A stretch of 64,000 bases of DNA from an uncultured bacterium (GCA_949286705.1 CASEDF010000002.1:1-64000); one strand, 5' to 3'. Positions 7,794 through 16,462 are shown, numbered from the stretch's first letter. Translations and numbers: made by a program. The notes: a model not told the origin generated them from the sequence alone.

Positions 7794-8571
7794 AAAAATT
7801 AAAAAATACACTGATAAAGAACGGATGGAAAACCGTACGGCAGAAGAAAAAGAGCGGATTAACCGTCAGGTAAGCCGCCGGCTTAATACGGAACTTACCG
7901 CGGATTCTCCGATAATTAAGCTTTTTGCCTTTGATATGCAGGATGACAGGACTGTAATCGGCACGGACGAAGCGGGCAGAGGTCCTGCAGCGGGCGGAGT
8001 TTTCGCAAGCGCCGTGTGTTTCAGAGAAAAAAGCCGCAAGTTAATCGAAGAATTAATGGTTTTGAACGACAGCAAGCAGCTTACCAAGAAAAAGCGCGAA
8101 AGCATCTACGACGTTATTTTGAATAACACAATTAACGCAACCGCGTGCGTTGAGGTGGACGAAATTGAAGAAATTAACATCCTGAATGCTTCTTTAAAAG
8201 CCATGAAAACTGCCTGCGATGAGGTTTACGCAAGACTTCACGGAGAATTCGAAATCCCGCGTCACAAACTAATTGTTTTTGTCGACGGAAACAGATATAT
8301 AAAATATTTGAATTATTCCCAAAAATTTATAATAAAAGGCGACGCGCAATCCGCCTCAATTGCTGCCGCAAGCGTGCTTGCAAAGGTTACCCGCGACAGA
8401 TATATGGAAAAGCTTGATGCTGAATTCCCCGAGTACGGCTGGGCGCACAATGCAGGCTATCTTACAAAAGACCACCTTGATGCAATCGACAAATACGGGC
8501 TTTGCAAATACCACAGAAAATCCTTCCTCAATAAGCATTTTGCAAAAGAAGAACAATTAAAATTGTTTTAA
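7777..8571 (+). CDS. rnhB: Ribonuclease HII
   Basis: Endonuclease that cleaves the RNA strand of RNA-DNA hybrids and removes misincorporated ribonucleotides, 264 aa. The signature GTDEAGRGPAAGG is at about residues 62-74 with the first catalytic Asp-Glu pair at D64-E65. The later conserved segments LNDSKQLTKKKRE, VFVDGNRYI and KGDAQSASIAAASVLAKVTRDR follow in order, and the protein ends with the usual YHRKSF motif. The N-terminal 45 residues before the catalytic domain are extra and highly charged. The ATG at 7777 overlaps rbgA by 17 bases. It is the last gene of the rplS operon and a repeat-filled gap follows. Confidence 0.95.
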   Translation: MLVKSEKIKKYTDKERMENRTAEEKERINRQVSRRLNTELTADSPIIKLFAFDMQDDRTVIGTDEAGRGPAAGGVFASAVCFREKSRKLIEELMVLNDSKQLTKKKRESIYDVILNNTINATACVEVDEIEEINILNASLKAMKTACDEVYARLHGEFEIPRHKLIVFVDGNRYIKYLNYSQKFIIKGDAQSASIAAASVLAKVTRDRYMEKLDAEFPEYGWAHNAGYLTKDHLDAIDKYGLCKYHRKSFLNKHFAKEEQLKLF

Positions 8572-8635
8572 GTTATCTGTCATACCGCACTGCCTGAGAC
8601 GCTACAACATATTTAATTTTGGTCAATCTATAACT

Positions 8636-8766
8636 GTCATCCAGCATTTTGCAAAGCGAACCAACGAGGAACGAGTTGTGTGAGCATGGTCGGCGTAGCC
8701 GGTAGGTATTGCGGGATCTAAAAGAGTAACATAGGTCGGCTTTACTATGCCAAATGTTACTTTTTT
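8636..8766. repeat. GTCATCC...GGGATCT palindrome and REP unit after rnhB
   Basis: 8636-8720 begins GTCATCCAGCATTTTGCAAA and ends GCGGGATCT, an extended form of the GTCATCC/GGGATCT palindrome with about 65 bases of unrelated filling (CGAACCAACGAGGAACGAG...). 8731-8766 is a REP unit: AGGTCGGCTTTACTATGCCA, then AATGTTACTTTTTT. The right half is decayed (GCCAAA for GCCGAC). Confidence 0.6.
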
Positions 8767-8771
8767 GAGAT

Positions 8772-8876
8772 AAAGCCCCTCTCCCGAATTTCTAACACTC
8801 GCAAATGCTCGTATTGAAATTCTACCCTCTCCCCGGGGGGGGGAGAGGGTGTCACGTAGTGACAGGAGAGGGGCAA
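8772..8876. repeat. Full-length CCCCTCTCC...GGAGAGGGG palindrome without a gene
   Basis: This is the most complete gene-less copy of the large palindrome. The left arm AAAGCCCCTCTCCC is followed by an inner hairpin whose arms are GAATTTCTAA and TTGAAATTC around CGCAAATGCTCG, then TACCCTCTCCC. The centre is a C/G run containing nine G. The right arm GGAGAGGG contains the inner hairpin GTCAC-GTA-GTGAC and closes with AGGAGAGGGGC. The layout is the same as the arms of the DUF559 element at 22651-23171. Confidence 0.8.
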
Positions 8877-8943
8877 TAGAGATCCTTAGGCTTTAGCCGA
8901 AGGATGTGACAAGTTGCGTTTTTCGGCGGAAAAATAATATTTA

Positions 8944-9084
8944 TTATCGCATTTTGTCGGGGTGGGCGGAGTTCGACAAAACTATTTCGTAGAATTCGTT
9001 TTTATCAATATTGACGCCCATGGTTTTCGGATCGCAGTATTTTTTCTTCTTTTTCTTCAAAAGTTTTTTGTAATCCCCTGCCAC
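8944..9084 (-). CDS. Small basic protein coupled to the P-loop kinase gene
   Basis: Open frame of 46 aa starting at a GTG at 9084 whose last G-containing base overlaps the TAG stop of the upstream gene, a layout typical of translational coupling. The N-terminus is strongly basic (KKLLKKKKKKY) and the rest reads CDPKTMGVNIDKNEFYEIVLSNSAHPDKMR in two parts, with a balanced composition and no repeat content. I recognise no family. The overlap with the preceding gene and the clean stop before the repeat island favour a real gene, but the length alone is weak evidence. Confidence 0.45.
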   Translation of the reverse strand: MAGDYKKLLKKKKKKYCDPKTMGVNIDKNEFYEIVLSNSAHPDKMR

Positions 9085-9596
9085 TATCGGATTTCCTCAA
9101 TAATTTTGTTAACCTGAGCCTCCAGCGCCGTGTAGTCGGAATTATTATCTATTACGTAATCCCAGTCTTTAACGTTATCCAGCCCTGTTTCCGTAACATC
9201 GTTTTCGCCGACCAGATTGCCGCGGGACATACGGATTTCTCGTGTGGCTTCAACACGGATTGCAATTGCGCCTGCGGATTTGAAAACTTCATATTCGTGC
9301 GGTACGCGCACATCCGTTACAATAATATTCCCGGGCTGTTCAAGAATTTTTTTAAGCCAGTAATCAGGATCCTGCGCGCGCCCCCAATTGCCTAAATTTA
9401 TCAAATCCTGACGGTATTCGGCTTTGTTTTTTTCGATTTCATCATAAGTCAAACCTTTTTCTCTGCCGTAGGTTAATTTTATAATGTCGCCCATTGCGCA
9501 GCGTTTGTAATCCGGCATTTTATTCAGCATAATCTTTGCTGCCGTGTCTTTTCCCGAATACTGTTTGCCTGAAAATATTATTATTTTTTCTGCCAT
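9084..9596 (-). CDS. P-loop nucleotide (dNMP-like) kinase
   Basis: Protein of 170 aa with a P-loop near its start (SGKQYSGKDT, residues 9-18) and an NMP-kinase-like layout: a lid-like central helical region, a strand with IIVTDVRVPHEYEVF near residues 92-106 that resembles the Walker B/substrate strand of phage deoxynucleoside monophosphate kinases and dephospho-CoA kinases, and VIDNNSDYTALEAQV near the end, as in CoaE-like proteins. The exact substrate is not readable. A GGAGG ribosome-binding site lies eight bases before ATG, with an extended -10 TGCTATAAT at 9615-9623 on the minus strand. The small basic gene follows with a one-base overlap. Confidence 0.7.
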   Translation of the reverse strand: MAEKIIIFSGKQYSGKDTAAKIMLNKMPDYKRCAMGDIIKLTYGREKGLTYDEIEKNKAEYRQDLINLGNWGRAQDPDYWLKKILEQPGNIIVTDVRVPHEYEVFKSAGAIAIRVEATREIRMSRGNLVGENDVTETGLDNVKDWDYVIDNNSDYTALEAQVNKIIEEIR

Positions 9597-9623
9597 AATT
9601 TTGCCTCCGGTTTTATTATAGCA

Positions 9624-9989
9624 TGAAAGTGAGTGGAATGAGGGGGTGAGTAAAGTGAGGTTTTTGTCATCCTGAGGCGAAGCCGAAGGAGCTCAGATAA
9701 AAGATACTAAGATACTAAGGCAGTAAGATACTAAGAATTTACTGTCGGATAATTCGACCTACAATAACTTTAAACGTCATCCCGGACTTGTTCCGGGATC
9801 TTATTGCTGCCCCCTCTCCCTAACCCTCTCCCACAGGGCGAGGGGAATATCTTTGTCATCCTGAACTTGTTTCAGGATCTCTATAGTGTCATTTTGAGCG
9901 CTGGTGAGTAAAATTTGTCTGTCTGCATTACTATGCCGACAGAAATGTTACTGTGATTATAAAGCCCCTCTCCCGTCACTCCCCCTATC
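9624..9989. repeat. Composite repeat island upstream of glyQ
   Basis: Modules in order are: GTGAGTGG/GTGAGTAAA units (9628-9660); GTCATCCTGAGGCGAAGCCG and its tail (9667-9700); TAAGATAC units around AAGGCAG (9704-9740); a TGTCGGATAATTCGACCTACA REP variant (9743-9763); GTCATCCCGGACTTGTTCCG and GGATCTT (9778-9802); a short CCCCTCTCCC...CCCACAGGGCGAGGGG palindrome (9808-9846); GTCATCCTGAACTTGTTTCA and GGATCTC (9856-9883); a REP unit with TCTGCATTACTATGCCGACA (9921-9941); and a truncated palindrome arm AAAGCCCCTCTCCCGTCACT (9961-9980). No gene is visible. Confidence 0.75.
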
Positions 9990-10055
9990 AGCTGATCCGG
10001 ATATAAAAAAAATAACGTTTTTTACCTCTTTAATTAATAGTTTTTAACATAACAT

Positions 10056-10084
10056 TTGCAATTTTACTATGTCCGTCGTATTAT
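10056..10084 (+). promoter_or_regulatory. Promoter of glyQ
   Basis: TTGCAA (10056-10061) and TATTAT (10079-10084) are separated by 17 bases. The predicted start lies near 10091, leaving a leader of about 30 bases with AAAGGTG before the ATG. The leader is too short for a T-box or glycine riboswitch. Confidence 0.6.
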
Positions 10085-10120
10085 AAACGAGTGTATTTTT
10101 TACAATAAAGGTGCGGTTAT

Positions 10121-10993
10121 ATGGCATTAAACTTTCAGGAACTGGTATTTAACTTACAAAAATTCTGGTCGGATTACGGATGTATAATCCAGCAGCCTTA
10201 TGATATAGAAAAAGGCGCGTCAACAATGAATCCGGCAACATTTTTGCGTGCATTGGGACCGGAGCCGTGGAATACAGCCATGATAGAACCCTGCAGACGC
10301 CCGACTGACGCAAGATACGGCGAAAACCCGAATCGCCTCGGACATTATTTTCAGTTTCAGGTTATTCTGAAACCCTCGCCGGATAACGCTCAGGAGCTTT
10401 ATTTGAAAAGTCTTGAGGCTATGGGAATTGACTTAAAAGAGCATGACGTGCGCTTTGTTGAGGATAACTGGGAATCTCCGACCCTCGGTGCCGCAGGTGT
10501 GGGCTGGGAAGTCTGGCTTGACGGAATGGAAATTACACAGTTTACGTATTTCCAGCAGGTCGGCGGATTGGAAGTTAAGCCGGTTGCACTTGAATTGACC
10601 TACGGGCTTGAACGTATTGCAATGTATTTGCAAAACAAAGAATCGGTTTACGATATTATGTGGAACGATACGCTCAAATACGGCGACATTTACCTCCAGA
10701 ACGAAATCGAGCAGTCTAAGTATAATTTTGAAGTTTCCGATGCAAAATCTTTGTTTACTATGTTTGATTTGTATCAAAAAGAAGTGGATAATTGTGTTGG
10801 GGCAAAACTTGTTTTGCCGGCTTATGATTATGTTTTGAAATGCTCTCATACCTTTAATCTGCTTGATGCAAGAGGGGTTATAAGCAAAGACGAACGAATT
10901 AATTTTATAAACAGAGTCAGAACAATGGCGTCAGCCGTTGCAAAATTGTATGTAGAGCAAAGAGAAGAAATGGGATTTCCTCTTTGCAAGTAA
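10121..10993 (+). CDS. glyQ: Glycyl-tRNA synthetase alpha subunit
   Basis: Catalytic alpha subunit of the alpha2-beta2 type bacterial glycyl-tRNA synthetase, which charges tRNA-Gly with glycine, 290 aa as expected. The N-terminus [20 protein letters not shown], the motif-1 region [16 protein letters not shown], the motif-2 loop [20 protein letters not shown] and [21 protein letters not shown] are all present. The end ([20 protein letters not shown]) is complete. The beta subunit gene glyS, which usually follows directly, is absent. Two amino-acid permease genes start 11 bases downstream instead, so glyQ appears to be co-transcribed with transporters. Confidence 0.96.
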   Translation: MALNFQELVFNLQKFWSDYGCIIQQPYDIEKGASTMNPATFLRALGPEPWNTAMIEPCRRPTDARYGENPNRLGHYFQFQVILKPSPDNAQELYLKSLEAMGIDLKEHDVRFVEDNWESPTLGAAGVGWEVWLDGMEITQFTYFQQVGGLEVKPVALELTYGLERIAMYLQNKESVYDIMWNDTLKYGDIYLQNEIEQSKYNFEVSDAKSLFTMFDLYQKEVDNCVGAKLVLPAYDYVLKCSHTFNLLDARGVISKDERINFINRVRTMASAVAKLYVEQREEMGFPLCK

Positions 10994-11004
10994 AAGGAAT
11001 ATAG

Positions 11005-12594
11005 ATGGCAGAAAAGTATAGTCGCGCGACTTTAACCCGCAATTTTTTGAAAACGATTACGAGAATTAAAAACCCCGATGAAATGCTTGCCGACGCAGGC
11101 AAAGGCGGGCTTGAAAAAACGCTCGGCGTATGGGATTTGATAATTTTAGGCGTAGGTGCGATAATCGGCTCGGGAATTTTCGCTATAGTAGGTATTGCTG
11201 CAGCGGGCGGTGATTCGTCGCTCGGGGCAGGTCCTGCGCTGATGGTTTCAATGGTAATTGCGGCGATTGCGTGTATATTTTCCGCGCTTTGCTATTCTGA
11301 ATTTGCCACAATGATACCTGTTGCGGGCGGTGCTTATACCTATACGTTTGCAACGCTGGGTGAGTTTGCGGCGTGGATGGTCGGCTGGGTTTTGATGCTT
11401 GAATATGCAATCGGGTTTATTGCCGTTGCATGTGCGTGGAGCAACCATCTGGTGCAGTTTTTGAGCGGTTTTGAAAGGTTTTTGCCTGCATGGCTTGCTA
11501 ATCCGCCGGTCTGGCTTGTTAATGACCCGTTTTCAGCCGCAAAAATAGTTTCGGCAAATCCTGATATTTTTGTGCCGAAATTGTTCGGCGTGCCGATTTG
11601 TATTAATCTTCCGGCTATATTAATTGTTTTATTGATTACTGCAATTCTTGTAAAAGGTACAAAGGATTCGGCAAAAATGGCAGGGATTATGGTTTTTGTG
11701 AAACTGGCGGTTATAGCGTTGTTTGTAATTGCCGGAGCGTTTTACGTAAGACCGGAAAACTGGACGCCTTTTGCCCCGAACGGTGTTGAGGGAATTTTTG
11801 CGGGTGCGTTTATAATTTTCTTTGCGTATATTGGATTTGACGCGCTTGCAACCGCGGCTGAAGAATGCAAAAATCCGCAGAAAGATTTGCCGGTCGGGAT
11901 TATCGGTTCGTTAATCGTGACGACAATTGTTTATGTCCTTGTCGCGCTGATTTTAACCGGTATGCAGGATACCTCAAGTGCTGTTCCTGCGGGATTTTTG
12001 AAGGCTCCGATGGCTTATTGCATGATGACAATTGCCCATCAAAATTGGGCTGCGGGATTGATTTCTATCGGTTCTCTTGCCGGTTTGACATCAGTTTTGC
12101 TGGTTCTTGAGATGGCTGCAACAAGAATTTTGTACGCAATGAGCAGGGATCATTTTATTTCAAAAAGATTTCAGAAAATCCACCCGAAATTCAAAACTCC
12201 GGCGCTTTTGACGTGGACGGTTGGACTTTTGGCGGTTGTCGGAATTTTGACGCTTAACCTTGATGTGGCTGCTGAATTATGTAATTACGGAACCTTTACA
12301 TCATTTATAATCGTTTGTGTTGCGGTATTGATTTTGAGAAAAACGGATCCTGACCGCCCGAGACCGTTTAAAGTTCCGTTTTCACCTGTTGTGCCGTCAC
12401 TCGGCATAATTACATGCGGCGGGCTTATGGTGTACAAATCAATGCAGCCTTCAAGCTCTGCGCTTTTATTTCCCGTATGGCTCGGTGTGGGCGCTATGAT
12501 TTATCTTTTGTACGGATTTGTTAAAAACAGGCTTAACGAAAACAAAATCCACAATGAAAAAGTTCACAGCAAAAAACAGGAATTACTTAAATAA
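11005..12594 (+). CDS. APC-superfamily amino acid permease, first paralogue
   Basis: Membrane transporter of the cationic-amino-acid-transporter (CAT, YfnA-like) branch of the APC superfamily, 529 aa with about 12 membrane segments. The first helix carries IIGSGIFAIVG (near residues 53-63), the unwound helix that binds substrate in this fold. The FFAYIGFDALATAAEECKNPQKDLP segment (split over helix 6 and the next loop), ILYAMSRDHFISK and the RKTDPDRPRPFKVP loop are characteristic of CAT proteins. A GAATAT spacer links it to glyQ, and its stop overlaps the ATG of a second, similar permease by one base. Substrate specificity cannot be read from the sequence. Confidence 0.9.
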   Translation: MAEKYSRATLTRNFLKTITRIKNPDEMLADAGKGGLEKTLGVWDLIILGVGAIIGSGIFAIVGIAAAGGDSSLGAGPALMVSMVIAAIACIFSALCYSEFATMIPVAGGAYTYTFATLGEFAAWMVGWVLMLEYAIGFIAVACAWSNHLVQFLSGFERFLPAWLANPPVWLVNDPFSAAKIVSANPDIFVPKLFGVPICINLPAILIVLLITAILVKGTKDSAKMAGIMVFVKLAVIALFVIAGAFYVRPENWTPFAPNGVEGIFAGAFIIFFAYIGFDALATAAEECKNPQKDLPVGIIGSLIVTTIVYVLVALILTGMQDTSSAVPAGFLKAPMAYCMMTIAHQNWAAGLISIGSLAGLTSVLLVLEMAATRILYAMSRDHFISKRFQKIHPKFKTPALLTWTVGLLAVVGILTLNLDVAAELCNYGTFTSFIIVCVAVLILRKTDPDRPRPFKVPFSPVVPSLGIITCGGLMVYKSMQPSSSALLFPVWLGVGAMIYLLYGFVKNRLNENKIHNEKVHSKKQELLK

Positions 12595-14159
12595 TGGCAT
12601 TTAAAACAATATTATCAAATATGTTAATTAAAAAAAGCCCCGATGAATTGATTGCTGTAAGCAAAAAATCGGAGCTGAAAAAGACATTGAACGTTTTTGA
12701 CCTTATTGTAATCGGTATCGGCGCGGTTGTCGGAACGGGAATTTTTACGATAATCGGAAGCGCCATTCAAGGCGGTCCAGAAGGTGTCGGTGCAGGTCCC
12801 GCGATTATAATTTCAATGGTTCTTGCTGTTGTTGCGTGCGTATTTTCGGCGTTATGTTATTCCGAAATTGCCGCAATGATTCCTGTTGCGGGCAGTGCTT
12901 ATACCTACACTTATGCTACAATGGGCGAATTTATGGCGTGGATGGTCGGCTGGATTTTGATGCTGGAGTACGCTATCGGTAATATTACTGTTGCAAGCGC
13001 GTGGACAGGGTATTTTGCCCAGTTTTTGAAAGGTTTTAAACATATTCTGCCGCATTTTGTAACGAATTTTCCGCTGTGGCTCAGAAACGATTACCGTTAT
13101 ATGTTTGCATTCTGCGACAAATACGGGCTTGATCCGCATACGCAGATGCCGTTTATTTTTGATAAAATCCCCGTGGCTATTAATCTTCCGGCTATATTCA
13201 TAGTGCTTGTTTTGACTATGCTTTTAATCAAAGGGGTTAAAGAATCTACCCGCGTGGCAAGTATTATGGTTGGTATTAATATGTTTATGATAATTTCATT
13301 CATTGTTGTCGGCTCTTTTTATGTGAAGCCGGAAAACTGGACGCCTTTTGCCCCTAACGGTTTTGAGGGTATTTTTATGGGCGCGTTTATAATTTTCTTC
13401 GCATATATTGGGTTTGACGCGATTTCAACCACCGCGGAAGAAACTGAAAATCCGCAGAGAGATTTGCCTATTGCAATTTTGGGTACGTTAATCCTCTGCA
13501 CGATTTTGTATGTGCTTGTTGCGCTTGTTTTGACCGGAACAGTGCCTTTGCATCATATTGATACTCAGGCGCCTATTGCGCATGCCATGAGAATGATAGG
13601 CAAAGACTGGTTTGCAGGGCTTTTATCAGTCGGTGCGTTGTGTGCTTTGACATCTGTTCTTTTGATTTACCAGTTAGGTACTACAAGAATTTTGTACGCT
13701 ATGAGCAGGGACAGATTTTTGCCCAAATCTTTAAGATTAATCCATAGAAAATACAGAACTCCGCACGTTTTGACGTGGATTTCCGGAATCGTGGTTATAA
13801 TTTGCGCGTTGTTTATGGATTTGAGCATATCCGCGGAATTGTGTAATTTCGGTACGTTTACGTCATTTATTATAATCTGTATTGCGGTATTGATTTTGAG
13901 GAAAACAGATCCCGACCGTCCCAGACCCTTTAAGGTTCCGTTCACACCTTTATTCCCGATTCTGGGAATTATTACATGCGGCGGTTTGATGTTTTATTCC
14001 ATGAAATTTTTGACCACATCGTCTTTGTATTTCCCGCTGTGGATGCTAATCGGGCTTTTGATTTACGTTACGTACGGTTACAAACAAAAACGTCTTGAAG
14101 AAAAAACAAGACTTATGCGTTCTGCTAAAGTCGCCAGACTCGATAAGGTGGAAAAGTAG
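12594..14159 (+). CDS. APC-superfamily amino acid permease, second paralogue
   Basis: A 521-aa paralogue of the preceding gene, with the same landmark segments: VVGTGIFTIIG near residues 45-55, PVAGSAYTYTYATMGEF, FFAYIGFDAISTTAEETENP, ILYAMSRDRFLPK and RKTDPDRPRPFKVPF. The two genes share the identical phrase ENWTPFAPNG before helix 6. Differences are concentrated in the loop after helix 4, where this copy has an extra insert (RNDYRYMFAFCDKYGLDPHT), and in the extracellular loop near ALVLTG. The tandem pair most likely arose by gene duplication. The ATG overlaps the previous stop, so both are made from one message. Confidence 0.9.
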   Translation: MAFKTILSNMLIKKSPDELIAVSKKSELKKTLNVFDLIVIGIGAVVGTGIFTIIGSAIQGGPEGVGAGPAIIISMVLAVVACVFSALCYSEIAAMIPVAGSAYTYTYATMGEFMAWMVGWILMLEYAIGNITVASAWTGYFAQFLKGFKHILPHFVTNFPLWLRNDYRYMFAFCDKYGLDPHTQMPFIFDKIPVAINLPAIFIVLVLTMLLIKGVKESTRVASIMVGINMFMIISFIVVGSFYVKPENWTPFAPNGFEGIFMGAFIIFFAYIGFDAISTTAEETENPQRDLPIAILGTLILCTILYVLVALVLTGTVPLHHIDTQAPIAHAMRMIGKDWFAGLLSVGALCALTSVLLIYQLGTTRILYAMSRDRFLPKSLRLIHRKYRTPHVLTWISGIVVIICALFMDLSISAELCNFGTFTSFIIICIAVLILRKTDPDRPRPFKVPFTPLFPILGIITCGGLMFYSMKFLTTSSLYFPLWMLIGLLIYVTYGYKQKRLEEKTRLMRSAKVARLDKVEK

Positions 14160-14164
14160 TATAG

Positions 14165-14504
14165 AAGTGAGGAAAGTGAGGTTTTTTGTCATCCTGAATT
14201 TATTTCAGGATTTCATGTTTAACGTATGTGATGTGCGTAGGGTGGGTGGAGTGAGGAAAATTTGTAGGTCGGCATTACTATGCCGGCGAAATGTTATTAA
14301 TTGTTTCTGAAGCCCCTCTCCCGTCACTACGTGACACCCTCCCCCTAGGGGGAGGGGTTGGTAGCGCTCAGGATGACATATTGTAGGTCGAATTATCCGA
14401 CAAAAATTCTTAGTATCTTACGGCCTTAGTATCTTAGTATCTTTTATCTGAGCTCCTTCGGCTTCGCCTCAGAATAACAAAATATAGTCGTGCCTTTGGC
14501 ACTT
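14165..14504. repeat. Composite repeat island between the permeases and pgi
   Basis: Modules in order are: a GTGAGG-type run (14166-14180); GTCATCCTGAATTTATTTCA and GGATTTCATG (14188-14216); a REP unit GTAGGTCGGCATTACTATGC then CGGCGAAATG (14264-14293); a CCCCTCTCC palindrome (14311-14356) with inner GTCAC-TAC-GTGAC and a CCCCCTAGGGGG centre; a REP variant GTAGGTCGAATTATCCGACA (14383-14402); inverted TAGTATCTTA units (14409-14443); GAGCTCCTTCGGCTTCGCCT (14449-14468); and the small hairpin GTGCCTTTGGCAC (14490-14502), which sits at the -35 of the pgi promoter. Confidence 0.75.
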
Positions 14505-14530
14505 GCATTTTGACCTTGAGCGGGTATAAT
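14503..14530 (+). promoter_or_regulatory. Promoter of pgi
   Basis: TTGCAT (14503-14508) and TATAAT (14525-14530) are 16 bases apart. The predicted start is near 14537, and AAGGGAG (14537-14543) follows directly, so the leader is very short. The -35 box lies at the edge of the preceding repeat hairpin. Confidence 0.6.
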
Positions 14531-14548
14531 CAAATTAAGGGAGCGCGT

Positions 14549-15937
14549 ATGATTGAGCTGAATTATAAATATGCCGATTCCTCGCTTATAGGTGAAGAAA
14601 ACGGGCTGAATATTCAACAAAAATTCGACGAGTATAAAAATACTATTGCAAATATTATTCTTGATTTGAATAAAAGAAAAGATAAACCCGGTCAGTGGCT
14701 CAGGTGGATGAATCTTGGCTATAGCGAAGAAACCGTCTGGTATGTTAAAGAATATGCAGCTCTTGTTGAAAACAGGTTTGAAAATATTCTTGTCCTCGGA
14801 ATCGGAGGCTCTGCACTCGGCGGTATGGCGGTGACTGAGGCGCTTTTGAAACCTTACTGGAATTTGCTCTCACCCGAACAGCGCAATGGGTTTCCGAGAA
14901 TATTTTTCCTCGATAATATTGATCCCGATACTATTGAAGGTATGCTCGATGTTCTTGATTTGTCTAAAACTCTTGTCAATGTGATTACAAAATCCGGCTC
15001 AACGGCTGAGACCATGTCACAGTTTATGATTATAAAAGACAGACTGGAAGCGGAACTCGGCGATGATTACAGAAAAAATATCGTCGCAACAACAGACCAA
15101 AATACCGGCGTGCTTAAGCAAATTGCAGATCAGGAAGGGTACAAAACTTTTATTATCCCCGATGATGTCGGCGGAAGATTTTCCGTGTTTTCGGCAGTCG
15201 GGTTATTGCCTTTTGCCCTTGTCGGGCTTGATATTGACGAAATTATTAACGGCGTCAAAGATATGGATTTAATCCTTAAAAATACCGATATCCGCGAAAA
15301 TATCGCAGCGCAAAACGCTTTGATACATTTTCTTATGGATACCCAAAAAGGCAAAAATATTTCGGTTATGATGCCGTATTCAAGCCGTTTAAGATATGTT
15401 GCGGACTGGTATGCGCAATTGTGGGCGGAATCTCTCGGAAAAGAAAAAAATCTTCAAGGCGACACGGTGCATATCGGACCCACTCCAGTCAAAGCTCTCG
15501 GTGCAACTGACCAGCACTCCCAAATTCAATTGTATAACGAAGGTCCTAATGACAAAATTATTAATTTCATCAGAGTTAAAAAGTTTGACAATAACCTTGA
15601 AATCCCGAAAATTTTTGAATACACGGGGATAGGTTATCTCGGCGGAAAAACAATAAACGATTTATTGAATGCGGAGGCTGATGCGACAAGGGTTACTCTG
15701 ACGGATTACAACAAGCCGACGGTCACGATTACACTCCCCGAAATCAACGGCTATTATATCGGCCAGCTTTTGTATATGTTTGAAATCCAAACTGCAATCG
15801 CAGGCGCTTTGTATAATATTAATGCGTTTGATCAGCCGGGCGTTGAACAGGCTAAAAATTATACATATGCTCTTATGGGACGTGTGGGTTATGAAGATTC
15901 GGCTAATCTTTTGCGCGAAAAAATGGCTCTGGGGTGA
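14549..15937 (+). CDS. pgi: Glucose-6-phosphate isomerase
   Basis: Interconverts glucose 6-phosphate and fructose 6-phosphate, 462 aa, close to the length of the short bacterial (Bacillus-type) enzymes. The start at 14549 follows AAGGGAG by five bases; an earlier in-frame codon at 14510 lies inside the promoter and is rejected. Visible motifs are VLGIGGSALGG near residues 85-95, VITKSGSTAETMSQF (sugar-phosphate loop), DDVGGRFSVFSAVGLLP (containing the GGRFS signature) and GATDQHSQIQLYNEG with the catalytic-region Gln-His. The C-terminal lysine-containing EQAKNYTYALMG segment is in place. The next gene starts over its stop codon, so a small secreted protein and trxB probably share the transcript. 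Confidence 0.96.
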   Translation: MIELNYKYADSSLIGEENGLNIQQKFDEYKNTIANIILDLNKRKDKPGQWLRWMNLGYSEETVWYVKEYAALVENRFENILVLGIGGSALGGMAVTEALLKPYWNLLSPEQRNGFPRIFFLDNIDPDTIEGMLDVLDLSKTLVNVITKSGSTAETMSQFMIIKDRLEAELGDDYRKNIVATTDQNTGVLKQIADQEGYKTFIIPDDVGGRFSVFSAVGLLPFALVGLDIDEIINGVKDMDLILKNTDIRENIAAQNALIHFLMDTQKGKNISVMMPYSSRLRYVADWYAQLWAESLGKEKNLQGDTVHIGPTPVKALGATDQHSQIQLYNEGPNDKIINFIRVKKFDNNLEIPKIFEYTGIGYLGGKTINDLLNAEADATRVTLTDYNKPTVTITLPEINGYYIGQLLYMFEIQTAIAGALYNINAFDQPGVEQAKNYTYALMGRVGYEDSANLLREKMALG

Positions 15938-15939
15938 AA

Positions 15940-16455
15940 ATGTTTCGTAAAATCTTAAAACTTTTTATATTGCCGCTTTTTGTAATTATTTTATCCGTTA
16001 ATTTCGGAAACTGTGACGGGTATAATGGAGAGGTGTTAAAGGCGGGTATTTCATTACAGGAACAGCTTCCGAAAAGTTTTTACGGAACCTGGCGGGTAAA
16101 GTCGGTTTTGACGGAAACCAACAGCCCCGCGAATTTTAGAAAAGAAAATACGGATATTTGGAACTTATCAAAGTCCGGCAGCGTCATTAATCTCAGCAAC
16201 CCTTTTACGGGCGCATCAGCTTCCATAACCCTGAGTTATGTCGGCGATGATGCAATCAGATTTACCAAAAAAGGCAATTATGACGGAAAAATTTTGACGG
16301 ATACAGTTGAGATTAAATTGACCGGCGATAAGTTTTCGGGTACAAATACTCTTGTGCTCGAAACTCTTTCCGATGTCGATAATTCCGTTATAAAAACGGC
16401 AAAAGCGGTTTATTCGCTTAAAGGTGAAAAAATAGCAGGTACAAGTATAGAGTGA
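15940..16455 (+). CDS. Secreted protein of unknown function
   Basis: Protein of 171 aa with an N-terminal signal peptide: basic MFRKILK, then the hydrophobic stretch LFILPLFVIILSV, with likely cleavage near NFGNCDG, where the Cys could alternatively be lipidated although the lipobox is poor. I choose the ATG at 15940 (GGGG five bases upstream) over the GTG at 15934. The rest is beta-rich: FYGTWRVKSVLTETNSPANFR, then GSVINLSNPFTGASASITLSYVG and DTVEIKLTGDKFSGTNTLVL in separate strands, resembling a lipocalin-like or DUF-type beta barrel. I cannot assign a family. It lies between pgi and trxB with almost no spacing. Confidence 0.65.
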   Translation: MFRKILKLFILPLFVIILSVNFGNCDGYNGEVLKAGISLQEQLPKSFYGTWRVKSVLTETNSPANFRKENTDIWNLSKSGSVINLSNPFTGASASITLSYVGDDAIRFTKKGNYDGKILTDTVEIKLTGDKFSGTNTLVLETLSDVDNSVIKTAKAVYSLKGEKIAGTSIE

Positions 16456-16462
16456 GGATTGT

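Noticed and set aside
8572-9990. CRISPR array from the recurring palindromes
   Set aside because: Repeats differ in length and are not evenly spaced by unique spacers, and no cas gene is near.
10091-10120. T-box or glycine riboswitch before glyQ
   Set aside because: The predicted leader is only about 30 bases and contains no specifier stem or antiterminator.
14510-14548. Earlier start of pgi at 14510
   Set aside because: The extra codons overlap the -10 box. AAGGGAG fits the ATG at 14549.
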